From NCBI GenBank assembly GCA_963844805.1, contig CAWJPU010000009.1, positions 372,001 to 436,000 on the forward strand: a stretch of DNA of 64,000 nt. Direction: 5' to 3'. The DNA is from JACCZR01 sp963844805 (GTDB taxonomy: Bacteria; Actinomycetota; Thermoleophilia; Solirubrobacterales; Thermoleophilaceae). Shown piece by piece: positions 1 to 7,578 of the stretch (position 1 is the stretch's first letter; each line of letters starts with the position of its first letter). The translations under genes were made by a program, and so were the position numbers. The notes beneath the pieces were generated by a model that was not told the DNA's origin, searched no databases, and was given only the letters and a program-made list of their open reading frames with translations.

Positions 1-62
1 GCGAGCGTGAGGTAGGTGGCCTGCACCACCCGGCGGCGCTTGCCCTGGAGGTCGAACAGCAT
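1..62 (-). CDS. Unidentified protein, N-terminal fragment
   Basis: An ATG at 62 opens a reading frame that runs off the left edge of the window. The visible residues begin MLFDLQGKRRRVVQATYLTL, a short basic stretch leading into what looks like the start of a membrane anchor. It begins 16 bases after the tatC stop codon, in the same direction, so it is probably co-transcribed with tatA-tatC. Too little is visible to name a family; a single-pass membrane protein, possibly TPR-type, is only a guess. Confidence 0.5.
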   Translation of the reverse strand, partial: MLFDLQGKRRRVVQATYLTL

Positions 63-78
63 GGTCGGCGAAGGCTAG

Positions 79-828
79 CTAGTCGTCTGGGACCGGCCGC
101 GGCCCGCCGACGAACGAGGCCAGAACGATGGAGAACTCGTACAGCAGGTAGAGCGGCAGCGTCTCGAGCAGCATCGTCACCGGGTCGATCGTCGGCAGCA
201 GAGCCGCCACCACCGCGCAGGCCAGGAAGGCGTAGCGGCGGTTCTTGCGCAGCTTGCGCGGAGTGGTCAGGCCCGCCCGCACGGCGATCACGATCCCCAC
301 GGGCAGCTGGAACCCCAGGCCCATCGCCGCCATGGTCAGCGTGACGAACGAGTAGTAGTCCCGGGCCCGAACCTGGGTGTTGAACTCGTCGGCGTTGAAA
401 CCCAGGAGGAAGTCGATCGCGGGCGGGAGCACGACGAAGTAGCAGAAGACCACTCCGGCGATGAACAGGAACGGCACCAGCAGGAGCATCGGCGTGGCGA
501 TGCGGCGCTCGTCGGGAGTGAAGGCCGGCAGCACGAACGCGTACAGCTCGTAGAGGATCACCGGCAACGCGATCAGAAGCGCCGCGTACGCGGAGTTGGT
601 CAGCGTGGTCGTGAACGCCTCGGTGACACCGAAGGTGATCGGCTCGGGCAGGTTCTTCGGCAGCGGCTGGTTGACGATCTCCAGGATCCGATCGTTCTGC
701 CAACCGGCGAACGCGAATGCCACGCCGAACGCGGCCAACGAGGCGAACAGGCGCGCGCGCAGCTCACCCAGGTGATCGACGACCGACATGCGGTCGTCGT
801 GCTTGGCGACGGGGCGCCTACGCGGCAC
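79..828 (-). CDS. tatC: Twin-arginine translocase subunit TatC
   Basis: TatC is the multi-spanning membrane receptor that binds twin-arginine signal peptides and recruits TatA for export of folded proteins. The 249-residue product has the family's usual length. It shows the N-terminal DHLGELRARL motif with its conserved Glu, the FxxxxxEAF-type segment (FGVTEAFTTT) and about six hydrophobic spans. A GTG start at 828 is used; an internal ATG in front of SVVDHLGEL (789) is the alternative. It lies 19 bases after tatA. A likely client is encoded nearby: the Rieske protein at 5198-5875 carries a TRRGLM twin-arginine motif. Confidence 0.96.
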   Translation of the reverse strand: MPRRRPVAKHDDRMSVVDHLGELRARLFASLAAFGVAFAFAGWQNDRILEIVNQPLPKNLPEPITFGVTEAFTTTLTNSAYAALLIALPVILYELYAFVLPAFTPDERRIATPMLLLVPFLFIAGVVFCYFVVLPPAIDFLLGFNADEFNTQVRARDYYSFVTLTMAAMGLGFQLPVGIVIAVRAGLTTPRKLRKNRRYAFLACAVVAALLPTIDPVTMLLETLPLYLLYEFSIVLASFVGGPRPVPDD

Positions 829-847
829 GCGCCGCGCCCCTGACGGA

Positions 848-1084
848 CTAGCCAGAGCTGCGGTCGCCCGCCGCGGCGGGCTGCTCGCTCTCGGACCGGC
901 TGACGTTCTCCGACGAGCCTTCCTCGAGCTCGTCGTGATCCTTGCTCTTGCCGGTCACGGAGTCCTTGAACTCGCGCATGCCCTTGCCCATCGAGCGGCC
1001 CAGGTCCGGCAGGCGCTTCGGGCCGAAGATGATCAGGACTATTACGAGGACGATGATGATCTCTAAGGGGCCGATGTTCGGCAT
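848..1084 (-). CDS. tatA: Twin-arginine translocase subunit TatA/E
   Basis: TatA oligomers form the size-variable passage of the Tat system in the cytoplasmic membrane. The 78-residue protein has one N-terminal membrane helix (residues about 6-21), then the diagnostic FGPKRLPDLGRSMGKGMREF amphipathic helix, and an acidic Ser/Glu-rich tail. A GGAG motif sits 5 bases before the ATG. It is the first gene of a tatA-tatC unit. TatA, TatE and TatB are hard to separate on sequence; the FGPK motif and short length favour TatA/E. Confidence 0.95.
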   Translation of the reverse strand: MPNIGPLEIIIVLVIVLIIFGPKRLPDLGRSMGKGMREFKDSVTGKSKDHDELEEGSSENVSRSESEQPAAAGDRSSG

Positions 1085-1145
1085 ACAGACTCCAAGGTTG
1101 AACTGCTTGTGACCATGGTAGCTGCGGTCGGGGCGCCCGGGTGGA

Positions 1146-1715
1146 TCACCGGCGGTCGAAGTTGAGGTAGAAGCGGCTGGGGGTCGGCTCGGCCTGGCCC
1201 TGGTACTTCGAGCCCGTTTCGCTGCTGCCGTAGGGCCGCTCGACGGGCCCGTCCATGCGCATGAAGGAGATCTGCCCGATCGGCATCCCGTGGTAGATCG
1301 TGATCGGAAGGTTGGCCACGTTCGACAGCTCGAGCGTGAGGTTGCCCGAGAAGCCGCTGTCCACGAACCCGGCGGTGGAGTGGATCAGCAGGCCGAGGCG
1401 CCCCAGCGAGCTCTTGCCCTCCAGCCGGGCGACCAGATCGTCGGGGAGCGTGACCCGCTCCAGGGTCTGGCCGAGCACGAACTCGCCCGGGTGGAGGATG
1501 AACGGCTCGTCGCCGTCGACCTCGACTTTCTCGGTCAGGTCCTCCATCGGCTGGCGCACGTCGATGTATGGGTAGCGGGCGTTGTGGAAGACGCGGAAGC
1601 TGCGGTCCACCCGCACGTCGACCGAGGAAGGCTGGACCAGGTCCGGCTCGAACGGGTCGACCACGATCCGGCCCTGGTCGATCTCCTCCCGGATGGTGCG
1701 ATCGCTGAGAACCAC
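1146..1715 (-). CDS. dcd: dCTP deaminase
   Basis: The enzyme deaminates dCTP (or, in the bifunctional version, makes dUMP directly) to supply dUMP for thymidylate synthesis. Family signatures are VLSDRTIREEI at the N terminus, the LEGKSSLGRLGL substrate loop with its Ser and Arg, and the catalytic-Glu region FSGNLTLELSN. I start at the GTG at 1715, giving 189 residues, which matches the family (about 190). The frame stays open a further 20 codons to an ATG at 1775, but that extension has no family counterpart, and a TAGACT box lies 8 bases before the GTG. Mono- versus bifunctional cannot be settled by eye. Confidence 0.93.
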   Translation of the reverse strand: MVLSDRTIREEIDQGRIVVDPFEPDLVQPSSVDVRVDRSFRVFHNARYPYIDVRQPMEDLTEKVEVDGDEPFILHPGEFVLGQTLERVTLPDDLVARLEGKSSLGRLGLLIHSTAGFVDSGFSGNLTLELSNVANLPITIYHGMPIGQISFMRMDGPVERPYGSSETGSKYQGQAEPTPSRFYLNFDRR

Positions 1716-1723
1716 GCGCGCGG

Positions 1724-1729
1724 AGTCTA
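1724..1729 (-). promoter_or_regulatory. Candidate -10 box for dcd (leaderless type)
   Basis: On the minus strand TAGACT lies 8 bases before the dcd GTG. With the usual 6-7 base gap to the transcription start, the mRNA would begin at or next to the start codon. No convincing -35 hexamer is visible. The same TA(G/C)ACT arrangement recurs before hemB, gntR and the DUF151 gene. Confidence 0.45.
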
Positions 1730-1817
1730 TGACCCCCTCAAGTCGCTTCCCTCGTGCCGATATCGGAGTCAACATGGACGGAGAGGGACCTCACCGGGGC
1801 GCGGCCCGGCGCCGATG

Positions 1818-2792
1818 TCAGGCGTACCGCTCCACGACGCCGTCGGCCACCAGGTCGAGGGCGCGTCGCCGGGCCTCGGGCAGCTCCAAGCCGGTCAGGG
1901 CCGCCTTGGCCTCGGCCACGTGGCGCAGCGCCTCCTCGCGGACATCGCCCAGCGCGCCCGACGTGGCGATGTGGTCGCACACCGCCGCCGCGCGGGCGGG
2001 TCCGGTGATCGAGTTGCGCAGGTCGAGCGCGGCCAGCTCCGGGTCGCGCCGGCGAGCGAGGATCAGGGGCAGGGTGACGGTGCCGTCGAGCAGGTCGGCG
2101 CCGCGGGGCTTGCCGGTGCGCTCGGGCGGGCCGGAGACGTCGAGCACGTCATCCAGCAGCTGAAAGGCCAGCCCGATGCGGTCGCCGAAGCGGCCCAGCG
2201 CGTTGGCGACGTCGGGCTCGCCGCCCAGCAGCGCGCCCATGCGGCACGCGGCCTCGAACAGCGTGGCCGTCTTCAGCCGGCAACGCTCCATGTAGCGCTC
2301 GGGAGTCACGTCCGCCGACCATGCATCGGCGCGCTGCATCAGCTCGCCCCGCACCAGCCCGTCGGAGGCCTCGGACAGCACGCGCACAGCCTCCGCGCTG
2401 CCGGTGGTGGTCAGCTCGGCGAAGGCGCGCGAGAACAGCAGGTCGCCCGTCGCGGTGGCCGCCTCGCGCCCGCCGGAGCTGAACACCGTCGGGCGGCCGC
2501 GGCGCAGGTCGGCGCGATCGAGCACGTCGTCGTGCACCAGCGTCGCCATGTGCAGCAGCTCCACCGCGACCGCGGCGGGCAGCGCGGGCCCGCCGTCGGC
2601 GGCGCACAGGAACACCAGCAACGGGCGCAGGCGCTTGCCACCCGCCGACAGGGTTCCGGCGGCGTGGGCGCTGAGGTCGGCCCCGTGGCCCTCGGCCACC
2701 TCGGCCAGGCGGCTCTCGGCCCGGTGCATGTGGCGCGACAGCTCCACGCCGCCCGCCTCGAGCACCGGAGACAGCTCGGCGGGCGTGCTCAC
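1818..2792 (-). CDS. Polyprenyl diphosphate synthase (menaquinone side chain)
   Basis: A trans-isoprenyl diphosphate synthase that extends an allylic diphosphate with isopentenyl diphosphate. The 324-residue protein carries GGKRLRP near residue 50 and both aspartate-rich motifs: the first DDVLD in HMATLVHDDVLDRADLRRG and the second DDVLD in FQLLDDVLDVSG. Its GTG start overlaps the stop of menG (GTGA), so the two are translationally coupled and the product is most likely the menaquinone tail (heptaprenyl or longer, HepT/IspB type). Chain length cannot be read reliably from the sequence. It is the last gene of the heme/bc/menaquinone run. Confidence 0.92.
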   Translation of the reverse strand: MSTPAELSPVLEAGGVELSRHMHRAESRLAEVAEGHGADLSAHAAGTLSAGGKRLRPLLVFLCAADGGPALPAAVAVELLHMATLVHDDVLDRADLRRGRPTVFSSGGREAATATGDLLFSRAFAELTTTGSAEAVRVLSEASDGLVRGELMQRADAWSADVTPERYMERCRLKTATLFEAACRMGALLGGEPDVANALGRFGDRIGLAFQLLDDVLDVSGPPERTGKPRGADLLDGTVTLPLILARRRDPELAALDLRNSITGPARAAAVCDHIATSGALGDVREEALRHVAEAKAALTGLELPEARRRALDLVADGVVERYA

Positions 2793-3550
2793 GCGACGGA
2801 CTCCGGATCGACCGGGCGGTGCTCCCTACCTCCGGTAGGGCAGGCGGCCCGCCAACGCCCGGCCTGCGCTCCGACGGTACCCGAGTGCAGGGCGATGATC
2901 CCGCCCGCCGTCAGCACCCAGCGCACGTCGCGCAGGCCGACGGCATCGAGGTGGGCGGCCAGGCCCTCGGGGCCGGGGAAGCGGCGCACCGAGCTGGGCA
3001 GGTAGTCGTAGGCGTCGGGGTCGCCGGCCACGCGCCCGAGCTGCGGCACGATCCGGTCGAACCAGAGCCCGAAGAACCAGGACAGCGGCGGCCGCTGGGG
3101 CGTGGTGATCTCCAGCACCACCACGCGGCCGCCGGGACGCACCACGCGGGCCATCTCCCCAAGGCCGCGCGACAGGTCGTCGAAGTTGCGCGCGCCGAAG
3201 CCGACCGTCGCCGCGGCGAACTCGTCGTCGGCGAAGGGGAGCGCCAGGGCGTTGCCGGAACGCCAGTCGATCGCGGGCTCCTTTTCGCGCGCGAGGCTCA
3301 GCATCGCCTCGGAGAAGTCCAGCCCGGTCACCTGTGCTCCGCGGCCGCGGAGCTCGATCGCCAGGTCGCCGGTCCCGGTGGCGACGTCCAGGGCTCGGTC
3401 ACCCTGGCTCACAGCAGCGAGGTCCGCGGCCCGGCGGCGCCAGCGCTGGTCGAGCCCGGCGGTCATCACCGAGTTCATGCGGTCGTAGACACGGGCGATG
3501 CGGTCGAACATCGCCTGCACCTGGTTCTCGGGGAGGGTCCCCGAGCTCAC
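2789..3550 (-). CDS. menG: Demethylmenaquinone methyltransferase
   Basis: SAM-dependent methyltransferase performing the last step of menaquinone synthesis (UbiE/MenG family). Motif I is ALDVATGTGDLA, followed by VTGLDFSEAML, the family signature VGFGARNFDDLSRGL and RVVRPGGRVVVLEITTP. The family normally ends just after the segment read here as TAGGIIALHSG. This protein continues about 27 residues further, encoded by the 59-bp dispersed repeat at 2815-2873, before stopping inside the start codon of the polyprenyl synthase gene. It begins 10 bases after qcrC. Confidence 0.94.
   Translation of the reverse strand: MSSGTLPENQVQAMFDRIARVYDRMNSVMTAGLDQRWRRRAADLAAVSQGDRALDVATGTGDLAIELRGRGAQVTGLDFSEAMLSLAREKEPAIDWRSGNALALPFADDEFAAATVGFGARNFDDLSRGLGEMARVVRPGGRVVVLEITTPQRPPLSWFFGLWFDRIVPQLGRVAGDPDAYDYLPSSVRRFPGPEGLAAHLDAVGLRDVRWVLTAGGIIALHSGTVGAQAGRWRAACPTGGREHRPVDPESVA
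2815..2873 (-). repeat. 59-bp dispersed repeat, copy A (inside menG)
   Basis: Read on the minus strand, this segment matches the plus-strand segment 40578-40636 at 53 of 59 positions without gaps. The most conserved part is CCTACCGGAGGTAGGGAGC, in which CCTACC and GGTAGG can form a 6-bp hairpin with a GGA loop. Copy A is translated as the C-terminal tail of MenG. It looks like a small palindromic dispersed element; its family is not known to me. Confidence 0.7.
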
Positions 3551-3560
3551 GCCAACAGCG

Positions 3561-4277
3561 CTACTGCTCGGACTTCAGCGAGGCCACGTACTGGACGAGC
3601 TTGTCGAACTGCTCGGGGTGCTCCTCGCGCAGCGTGTCGTACTTCGGCATGGGCGACGTCGGGTTGACCAGGGTGCGTGCGATCGCGTCCGGGCCGAGCC
3701 GGTCGCCGATGTTGGTGAGCGGCGGGCCGAGCGTGTTCCCGTTCTCGCCGATCTTGTGGCAGCCCAGGCAGCCGGACGAGGCCGTGATCTCCTTGCCCTC
3801 CTCGAACTGCGGCGAGGTGGCGAGCTCGATCTCGGTAGGGGCGCCGGCCAGCGCGCCGAGCACCGACAGGTAGGCCATGGCGCCGATCGTGGCCACGGCA
3901 GCGGTCATCGCGATCGGACGGCGCAGCGGATGGCGCTCCGGCCCCCGGTCGATGAAGGGCAGGATGATCAGCAGGATCAGGCAGATGGTGGGGATGCCGA
4001 TCGTGGCCAGGAAGACCAGCGCCGGCGGCTTGACCACCCGCAGCAGCTCGAACAGGAAGAAGAAGTACCACTCGGGCCGCGGCGTGTAGGTGGTGGTGGT
4101 CGGGTCGGCGCGCGGACCCAGCTCCGCGCCGAACAGGATCGCCATGAGAATGATGACGGCGAGCACGATGCACGCCATCACCCCGTCCTTGTAGACCGCA
4201 TAGGGGAAGAACGGCTTCCCCTCGCTCTTCAGGCTCGAGTACTCGCGGAGGTAGTGCTCCTTCTGGCGTGCGTCCAC
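3561..4277 (-). CDS. qcrC: Menaquinol-cytochrome c reductase, fused subunit IV / cytochrome c (QcrC)
   Basis: A two-part subunit of a b6c-type complex. Residues 1-140 resemble subunit IV of the b6f complex, with the quinol-site PEWY motif inside PRPEWYFFFLFELLR and three membrane helices. The C-terminal third is a mono-heme cytochrome c domain with CLGCH as heme attachment site and a distal Met candidate in PTSPMPKYD. This fused layout is the one known from Bacillus/Geobacillus QcrC, unlike the di-heme QcrC of mycobacteria. It sits between qcrB and menG. Confidence 0.93.
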   Translation of the reverse strand: MDARQKEHYLREYSSLKSEGKPFFPYAVYKDGVMACIVLAVIILMAILFGAELGPRADPTTTTYTPRPEWYFFFLFELLRVVKPPALVFLATIGIPTICLILLIILPFIDRGPERHPLRRPIAMTAAVATIGAMAYLSVLGALAGAPTEIELATSPQFEEGKEITASSGCLGCHKIGENGNTLGPPLTNIGDRLGPDAIARTLVNPTSPMPKYDTLREEHPEQFDKLVQYVASLKSEQ

Positions 4278-4352
4278 TAGCGGTCGCCCCCGAGATCACG
4301 GTTCGGCGCCGTCGCGCGAGCGGCCCGGGACGTGATTGAGGGGGTGGCCAAC

Positions 4353-5201
4353 CTAGATGGCCTCTTCGTGGAGCTTCTTCTTGTCCGCCTTTATCCACGG
4401 CGGAGCTGTGGTGCCCAGCTTGGACACCAGGTACAGGTGCGCTCCGATCAGCGCAGCGATCAGCCCGGGTATCAGCAGCATGTGGATGGCGTAGAAGCGC
4501 GACAGCGTGGCCTGCCCGAACTCGGCGCCGCCTCTGAGGAAGTCGGCCAGGTAGGGCCCCATGATCGGGCCGGACGCGTTGATGTTGACGCCTACGACCG
4601 TGGCCCAGAAGGACCGCTGGTCGAAGGGCAGCAGGTACCCGGTGAAGCCCATCGCCAGCGTGAGCACCAGCAGCACGACGCCGATTACCCAGTTGATCTC
4701 GCGCGGGTACTTGTACGCGCCGAAGATGAACACCCGACCCATGTGCAGGAAGATCAGGATGATCATCACCGTCGAGCCCCAGCGGTGCATGCCGCGCACG
4801 AACTCGCCGAGGAATACCTCGTTGGTGATGTGCGACGCCGAGTCGTAGGCGCGCGAGGGGTCGGGCTCGTAGTACATCGCCAGGAAGACGCCCGTCACCG
4901 CCTGGGAGATGAAGGCGAACATCGTGGCCGAGCCCAGCGTGTAGAACCAGGTGTTTCCGCGCGGCGTCTTGCGGTACAGAAAGCCCCGCAGGAACGGGCT
5001 CATGCCGGTGCGCTCGTCGACGTATCCGACCGCCGCGGCGGCGCCTTCGACCGTCACGTCCTTGGCCTTCTCGGCCACCCCCGGCTTCTCGGTGGTCGTA
5101 CCGCCGCCGTTGCGCCCCGGCGTGGCGCCGTTGCCGTTGCCTCCGGGGCGGGGCGGAGTGGGGCGCAGGAACTTCGGAAGCGGCGGGGAGGGAAGCTTCA
5201 T
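4353..5201 (-). CDS. qcrB: Cytochrome b6-type subunit of the bc complex (QcrB)
   Basis: Membrane subunit carrying two b hemes and the quinol sites. The heme ligands are visible as a pair spaced by 13 residues (H in MHRWGS and H in IFLHMG) and a second pair spaced by 14 (H in YAIHML and H in GAHLYL). A 14-residue second gap is the cytochrome b6 signature. The first 70 residues are a Pro/Gly-rich cytoplasmic extension. The 282-residue length fits a b6-type half protein, with subunit IV supplied by QcrC downstream. Its ATG overlaps the qcrA stop (ATGA). Confidence 0.94.
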   Translation of the reverse strand: MKLPSPPLPKFLRPTPPRPGGNGNGATPGRNGGGTTTEKPGVAEKAKDVTVEGAAAAVGYVDERTGMSPFLRGFLYRKTPRGNTWFYTLGSATMFAFISQAVTGVFLAMYYEPDPSRAYDSASHITNEVFLGEFVRGMHRWGSTVMIILIFLHMGRVFIFGAYKYPREINWVIGVVLLVLTLAMGFTGYLLPFDQRSFWATVVGVNINASGPIMGPYLADFLRGGAEFGQATLSRFYAIHMLLIPGLIAALIGAHLYLVSKLGTTAPPWIKADKKKLHEEAI

Positions 5202-5875
5202 GTGGTCGGCCTCGAGGGGTAGAGATACTGCCAGAGGCCGTCCAGGTGATTCGACGGGTCACGCGGCTTGAACCGCTCCAGCTTGCCGTTGAGGGAAAAC
5301 CGGTCGCCGATCTCGACGCGGCCGTCGCGAACGCGGTTGTAGAAGCGATCGAGCGGGCGCACGGGCGGCCCTCCGGCCACGGCGCCCTGACTGTCGTAGA
5401 TCCCTCCGTGACAAGGACAGACGAAGCGCTGCGAGGCCTGGATGTAGCGCACCGGGCAACCGAGGTGGGCGCAGCGGGTGGAGATGGCCACCATCGGCAG
5501 CGGCTCGACGCCTTCCTTGTCGCTGGGGCTCTTGTCGCTCGCCAGCGCCTTGCGCACGTAGATCGTGGTCTTACCGGCCTCGCCGATCTCCGGGACGATG
5601 TTGATCACCCGCGGCACGTAGGTCTCGGTGTTGAAGTCGGAGACCGGGCCCACGTCCTGCCACTCGTCGGGCTGCTGGTCCTCGAACAGCGGGCCGATTG
5701 CGAAGCCCAGCGCGGGAAGCCCGAAGGCGGCGGAGGCGATGCCTCCCGCGGCGAGCGCACCGCCGGTCATCAGGCCCCGGCGGGTCATCGTCTCGCCCTC
5801 GAATGCGCCGGCGACGTCCCGGTCTGCGGTGTAGCGCGACTTGCGCTTGCTCTTCTGTCCCGAACGGTCGGCCAC
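5198..5875 (-). CDS. qcrA: Rieske 2Fe-2S protein of the bc complex (QcrA)
   Basis: The Rieske subunit passes one electron from menaquinol to cytochrome c. Cluster-binding boxes CAHLGC and CPCHGG are intact; the Pro loop follows as GGPPVRPLDRF. An N-terminal TRRGLM twin-arginine motif precedes a hydrophobic anchor at residues about 35-60, so export by the TatAC proteins encoded at 79-1084 is expected. GTG start, 8 bases after a 14-codon micro-ORF. The 225-residue length is in the normal range. Confidence 0.96.
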   Translation of the reverse strand: MADRSGQKSKRKSRYTADRDVAGAFEGETMTRRGLMTGGALAAGGIASAAFGLPALGFAIGPLFEDQQPDEWQDVGPVSDFNTETYVPRVINIVPEIGEAGKTTIYVRKALASDKSPSDKEGVEPLPMVAISTRCAHLGCPVRYIQASQRFVCPCHGGIYDSQGAVAGGPPVRPLDRFYNRVRDGRVEIGDRFSLNGKLERFKPRDPSNHLDGLWQYLYPSRPTT

Positions 5876-5883
5876 GGCTGCGC

Positions 5884-5928
5884 TCAGAAGAATACGAGTG
5901 CGCCGCGAAAGGTGCCGAAGCAGATCAC
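5884..5928 (-). CDS. Candidate 14-residue micro-ORF upstream of qcrA
   Basis: A GTG that overlaps the stop of the preceding gene (GTGA) opens a 15-codon frame encoding VICFGTFRGALVFF, ending 8 bases before the qcrA GTG. The spacing is exactly that of a real operon member, and the peptide is hydrophobic and aromatic. It could be a tiny membrane subunit, a coupling peptide that keeps ribosomes moving into qcrA, or chance. No family is recognised. Confidence 0.3.
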   Translation of the reverse strand: MICFGTFRGALVFF

Positions 5929-6296
5929 GCCAATCGCTCCTCGGTGGCGGCCCACGCGCGCTCCGCGGTGACCGGCTCGCCCGCCGCCTGGGCCCGGGCG
6001 CAGGCGCTGATCAGATCGGCCAACTCGGCCACCGCCTCGAGGTCGCCCTCCCGCGCCAGGCGGGACAAACCCAGGGCGTAGAGGGCATCTCCGCCCAGCA
6101 GGCGCAGGTCGTCGTCGAGCTCCTCGAACGCGCGCGGGGTGCCGTAGTGGAGCTCGTAGGCCTCCCTCACCGCCTCCAGGACGAAGCCTCGTGTGCGATT
6201 GGTCACACTCGCGAAACGGCCGGGCCCGGGGTCGGCCACGGCGTGCTCGGCGAGCGCCGGGTCGGACGCCTCGATCAGCTCGCGCAGGGTGCTCAT
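5925..6296 (-). CDS. Conserved hypothetical protein (123 residues)
   Basis: An acidic, mostly helical soluble protein with no recognisable motif; it begins MSTLRELIEASDPALAEHAV and ends with TAERAWAATEERLA. Its ATG overlaps the hemL stop (ATGA) and it leads into qcrA, so it is certainly within the heme/bc operon and may serve assembly or regulation of the complex. That role is inference from position only. Confidence 0.7.
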   Translation of the reverse strand: MSTLRELIEASDPALAEHAVADPGPGRFASVTNRTRGFVLEAVREAYELHYGTPRAFEELDDDLRLLGGDALYALGLSRLAREGDLEAVAELADLISACARAQAAGEPVTAERAWAATEERLA

Positions 6297-7578
6297 GCCG
6301 CGAACGCCTCCGCTGCCGCCTCCACGGTCCGGTCCACCTGCGCGTCAGTGTGGGCCAGCGACGGGAACCAGGCCTCGAACTGCGAGGGCGGCGGGTAGAC
6401 GCCGCGCTCCAGCAGGGCGCGGCAAAAGGCGGCGTGGGCCTCGCGGTCGCAGCCCTGAGCGTCCGCGAGGCTCGCCACCGGCGTGGCGGAGAAGAAGACC
6501 GTCAGCAGCCCGGTGGTCCAGGCCAACTGCACCGGCACGCCCGCGCCGGCGGCGGCCTGCTCCAGGCCCTCGGCCAGGCGCCGGGTGGTGGCGGCCAGGC
6601 GCTCGTAGGCCTCGGCGTCGAGGAGCCGAGCGTCGCGAGGCCGGCGGCGGTGGCCAGCGGGTTCCCGGACAGAGTGCCCGCCTGGTAGACGTCGCCGGCC
6701 GGCGCCACCCGCTCCATCAGCTCGCGCGGGCCCGCGTACGCGGCAGCAGGGATGCCGCCGCCGATGACCTTCCCCAGCACGCTCACGTCGGGGGTCACAC
6801 TCTCGCGCTCCTGGGCTCCGCCGCGCGCGACCCTGAAGCCGGAGATCACCTCGTCGAAGACCAGAAGGGCGCCGGTGCGGTCGGCGGTCTCGCGCAGGTG
6901 CCGGAGGAAGCCCTCGGCCGGCGGAACCAGGCCCATGTTGGCGGGGATCGGCTCGGCCAGGATCGCGGCCGGCTCGTGCTCGGCAGCAGCTCGCCCGACC
7001 GCCTCGAAGTCGTTCCAGGGCACGACGACGGTGTCTGCGGTGACCGCCTCGGGCACGCCGGGGCTGCCCGGGATGCCCTGGGTGGCCACGCCGGAGCCGG
7101 CCTCGGCGAGCAGCGCGTCGGAGTGCCCGTGGTAGGCGCCGGCGAACTTGAGCAGGCGGGCGCGGCCGGTGGCGGCGCGTGCCAGCCGGACCGCGGTCAT
7201 GCCGGCCTCGGTGCCCGACGAGACCATGCGCACCATCTCGGCGCTCGGGATGCGGTCCGTGACCTCCGCCGCCAGCTCCACCTCGGCCTCGGTGGGAGCG
7301 CCGAAGCTCGTCCCCTTCCGGGCCGCCTCGGTCACCGCCTCGACCACCCGCGGGTGGGCGTGCCCGGCCACCAGCGGGCCCCAGGACATCACCCAGTCGA
7401 CGTAGCGGTTGCCGTCGGCGTCGGTCAGCTCGGCGCCGTCACCGGCGGCCACGAACAGGGGGTCGCGCCCGATCGAGCCCATCGCCCGCACCGGGGAGTT
7501 GACGCCGCCGGGAAGGAGCCCGGTCGCGCGGGCGTAGAGCTCCGCGCTCCTGTCCTCTACGCGTACTGCGCTTCCCAC
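6293..7578 (-). CDS. hemL: Glutamate-1-semialdehyde 2,1-aminomutase (frame broken once)
   Basis: PLP enzyme of the C5 pathway that makes 5-aminolevulinate. The frame from 7578 shows LLPGGVNSPVRAMG, the PLP-binding region SSGTEAGMTAVRLAR, FDEVISGFR and the Schiff-base lysine in VLGKVIGGGIPAAAY. Near 6627-6632 one base appears to be missing; the following frame supplies LLDAEAYERLA and the C terminus VYPPPSQFEAWFPSLAH. Repaired, it is 428 residues, the family length. The GTG at 7578 lies inside the 3' end of the upstream gene. A sequencing error is more likely than loss of the gene. Confidence 0.9.

Noticed and set aside
71..82. GCTAGCTAG-type sequences at 71-82, 17477-17488, 55781-55789 and 59215-59222 as a repeat family
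   Set aside because: Most are explained by TAG stop codons meeting or clustering between genes; only the 17477-17488 palindrome is kept, with low confidence.
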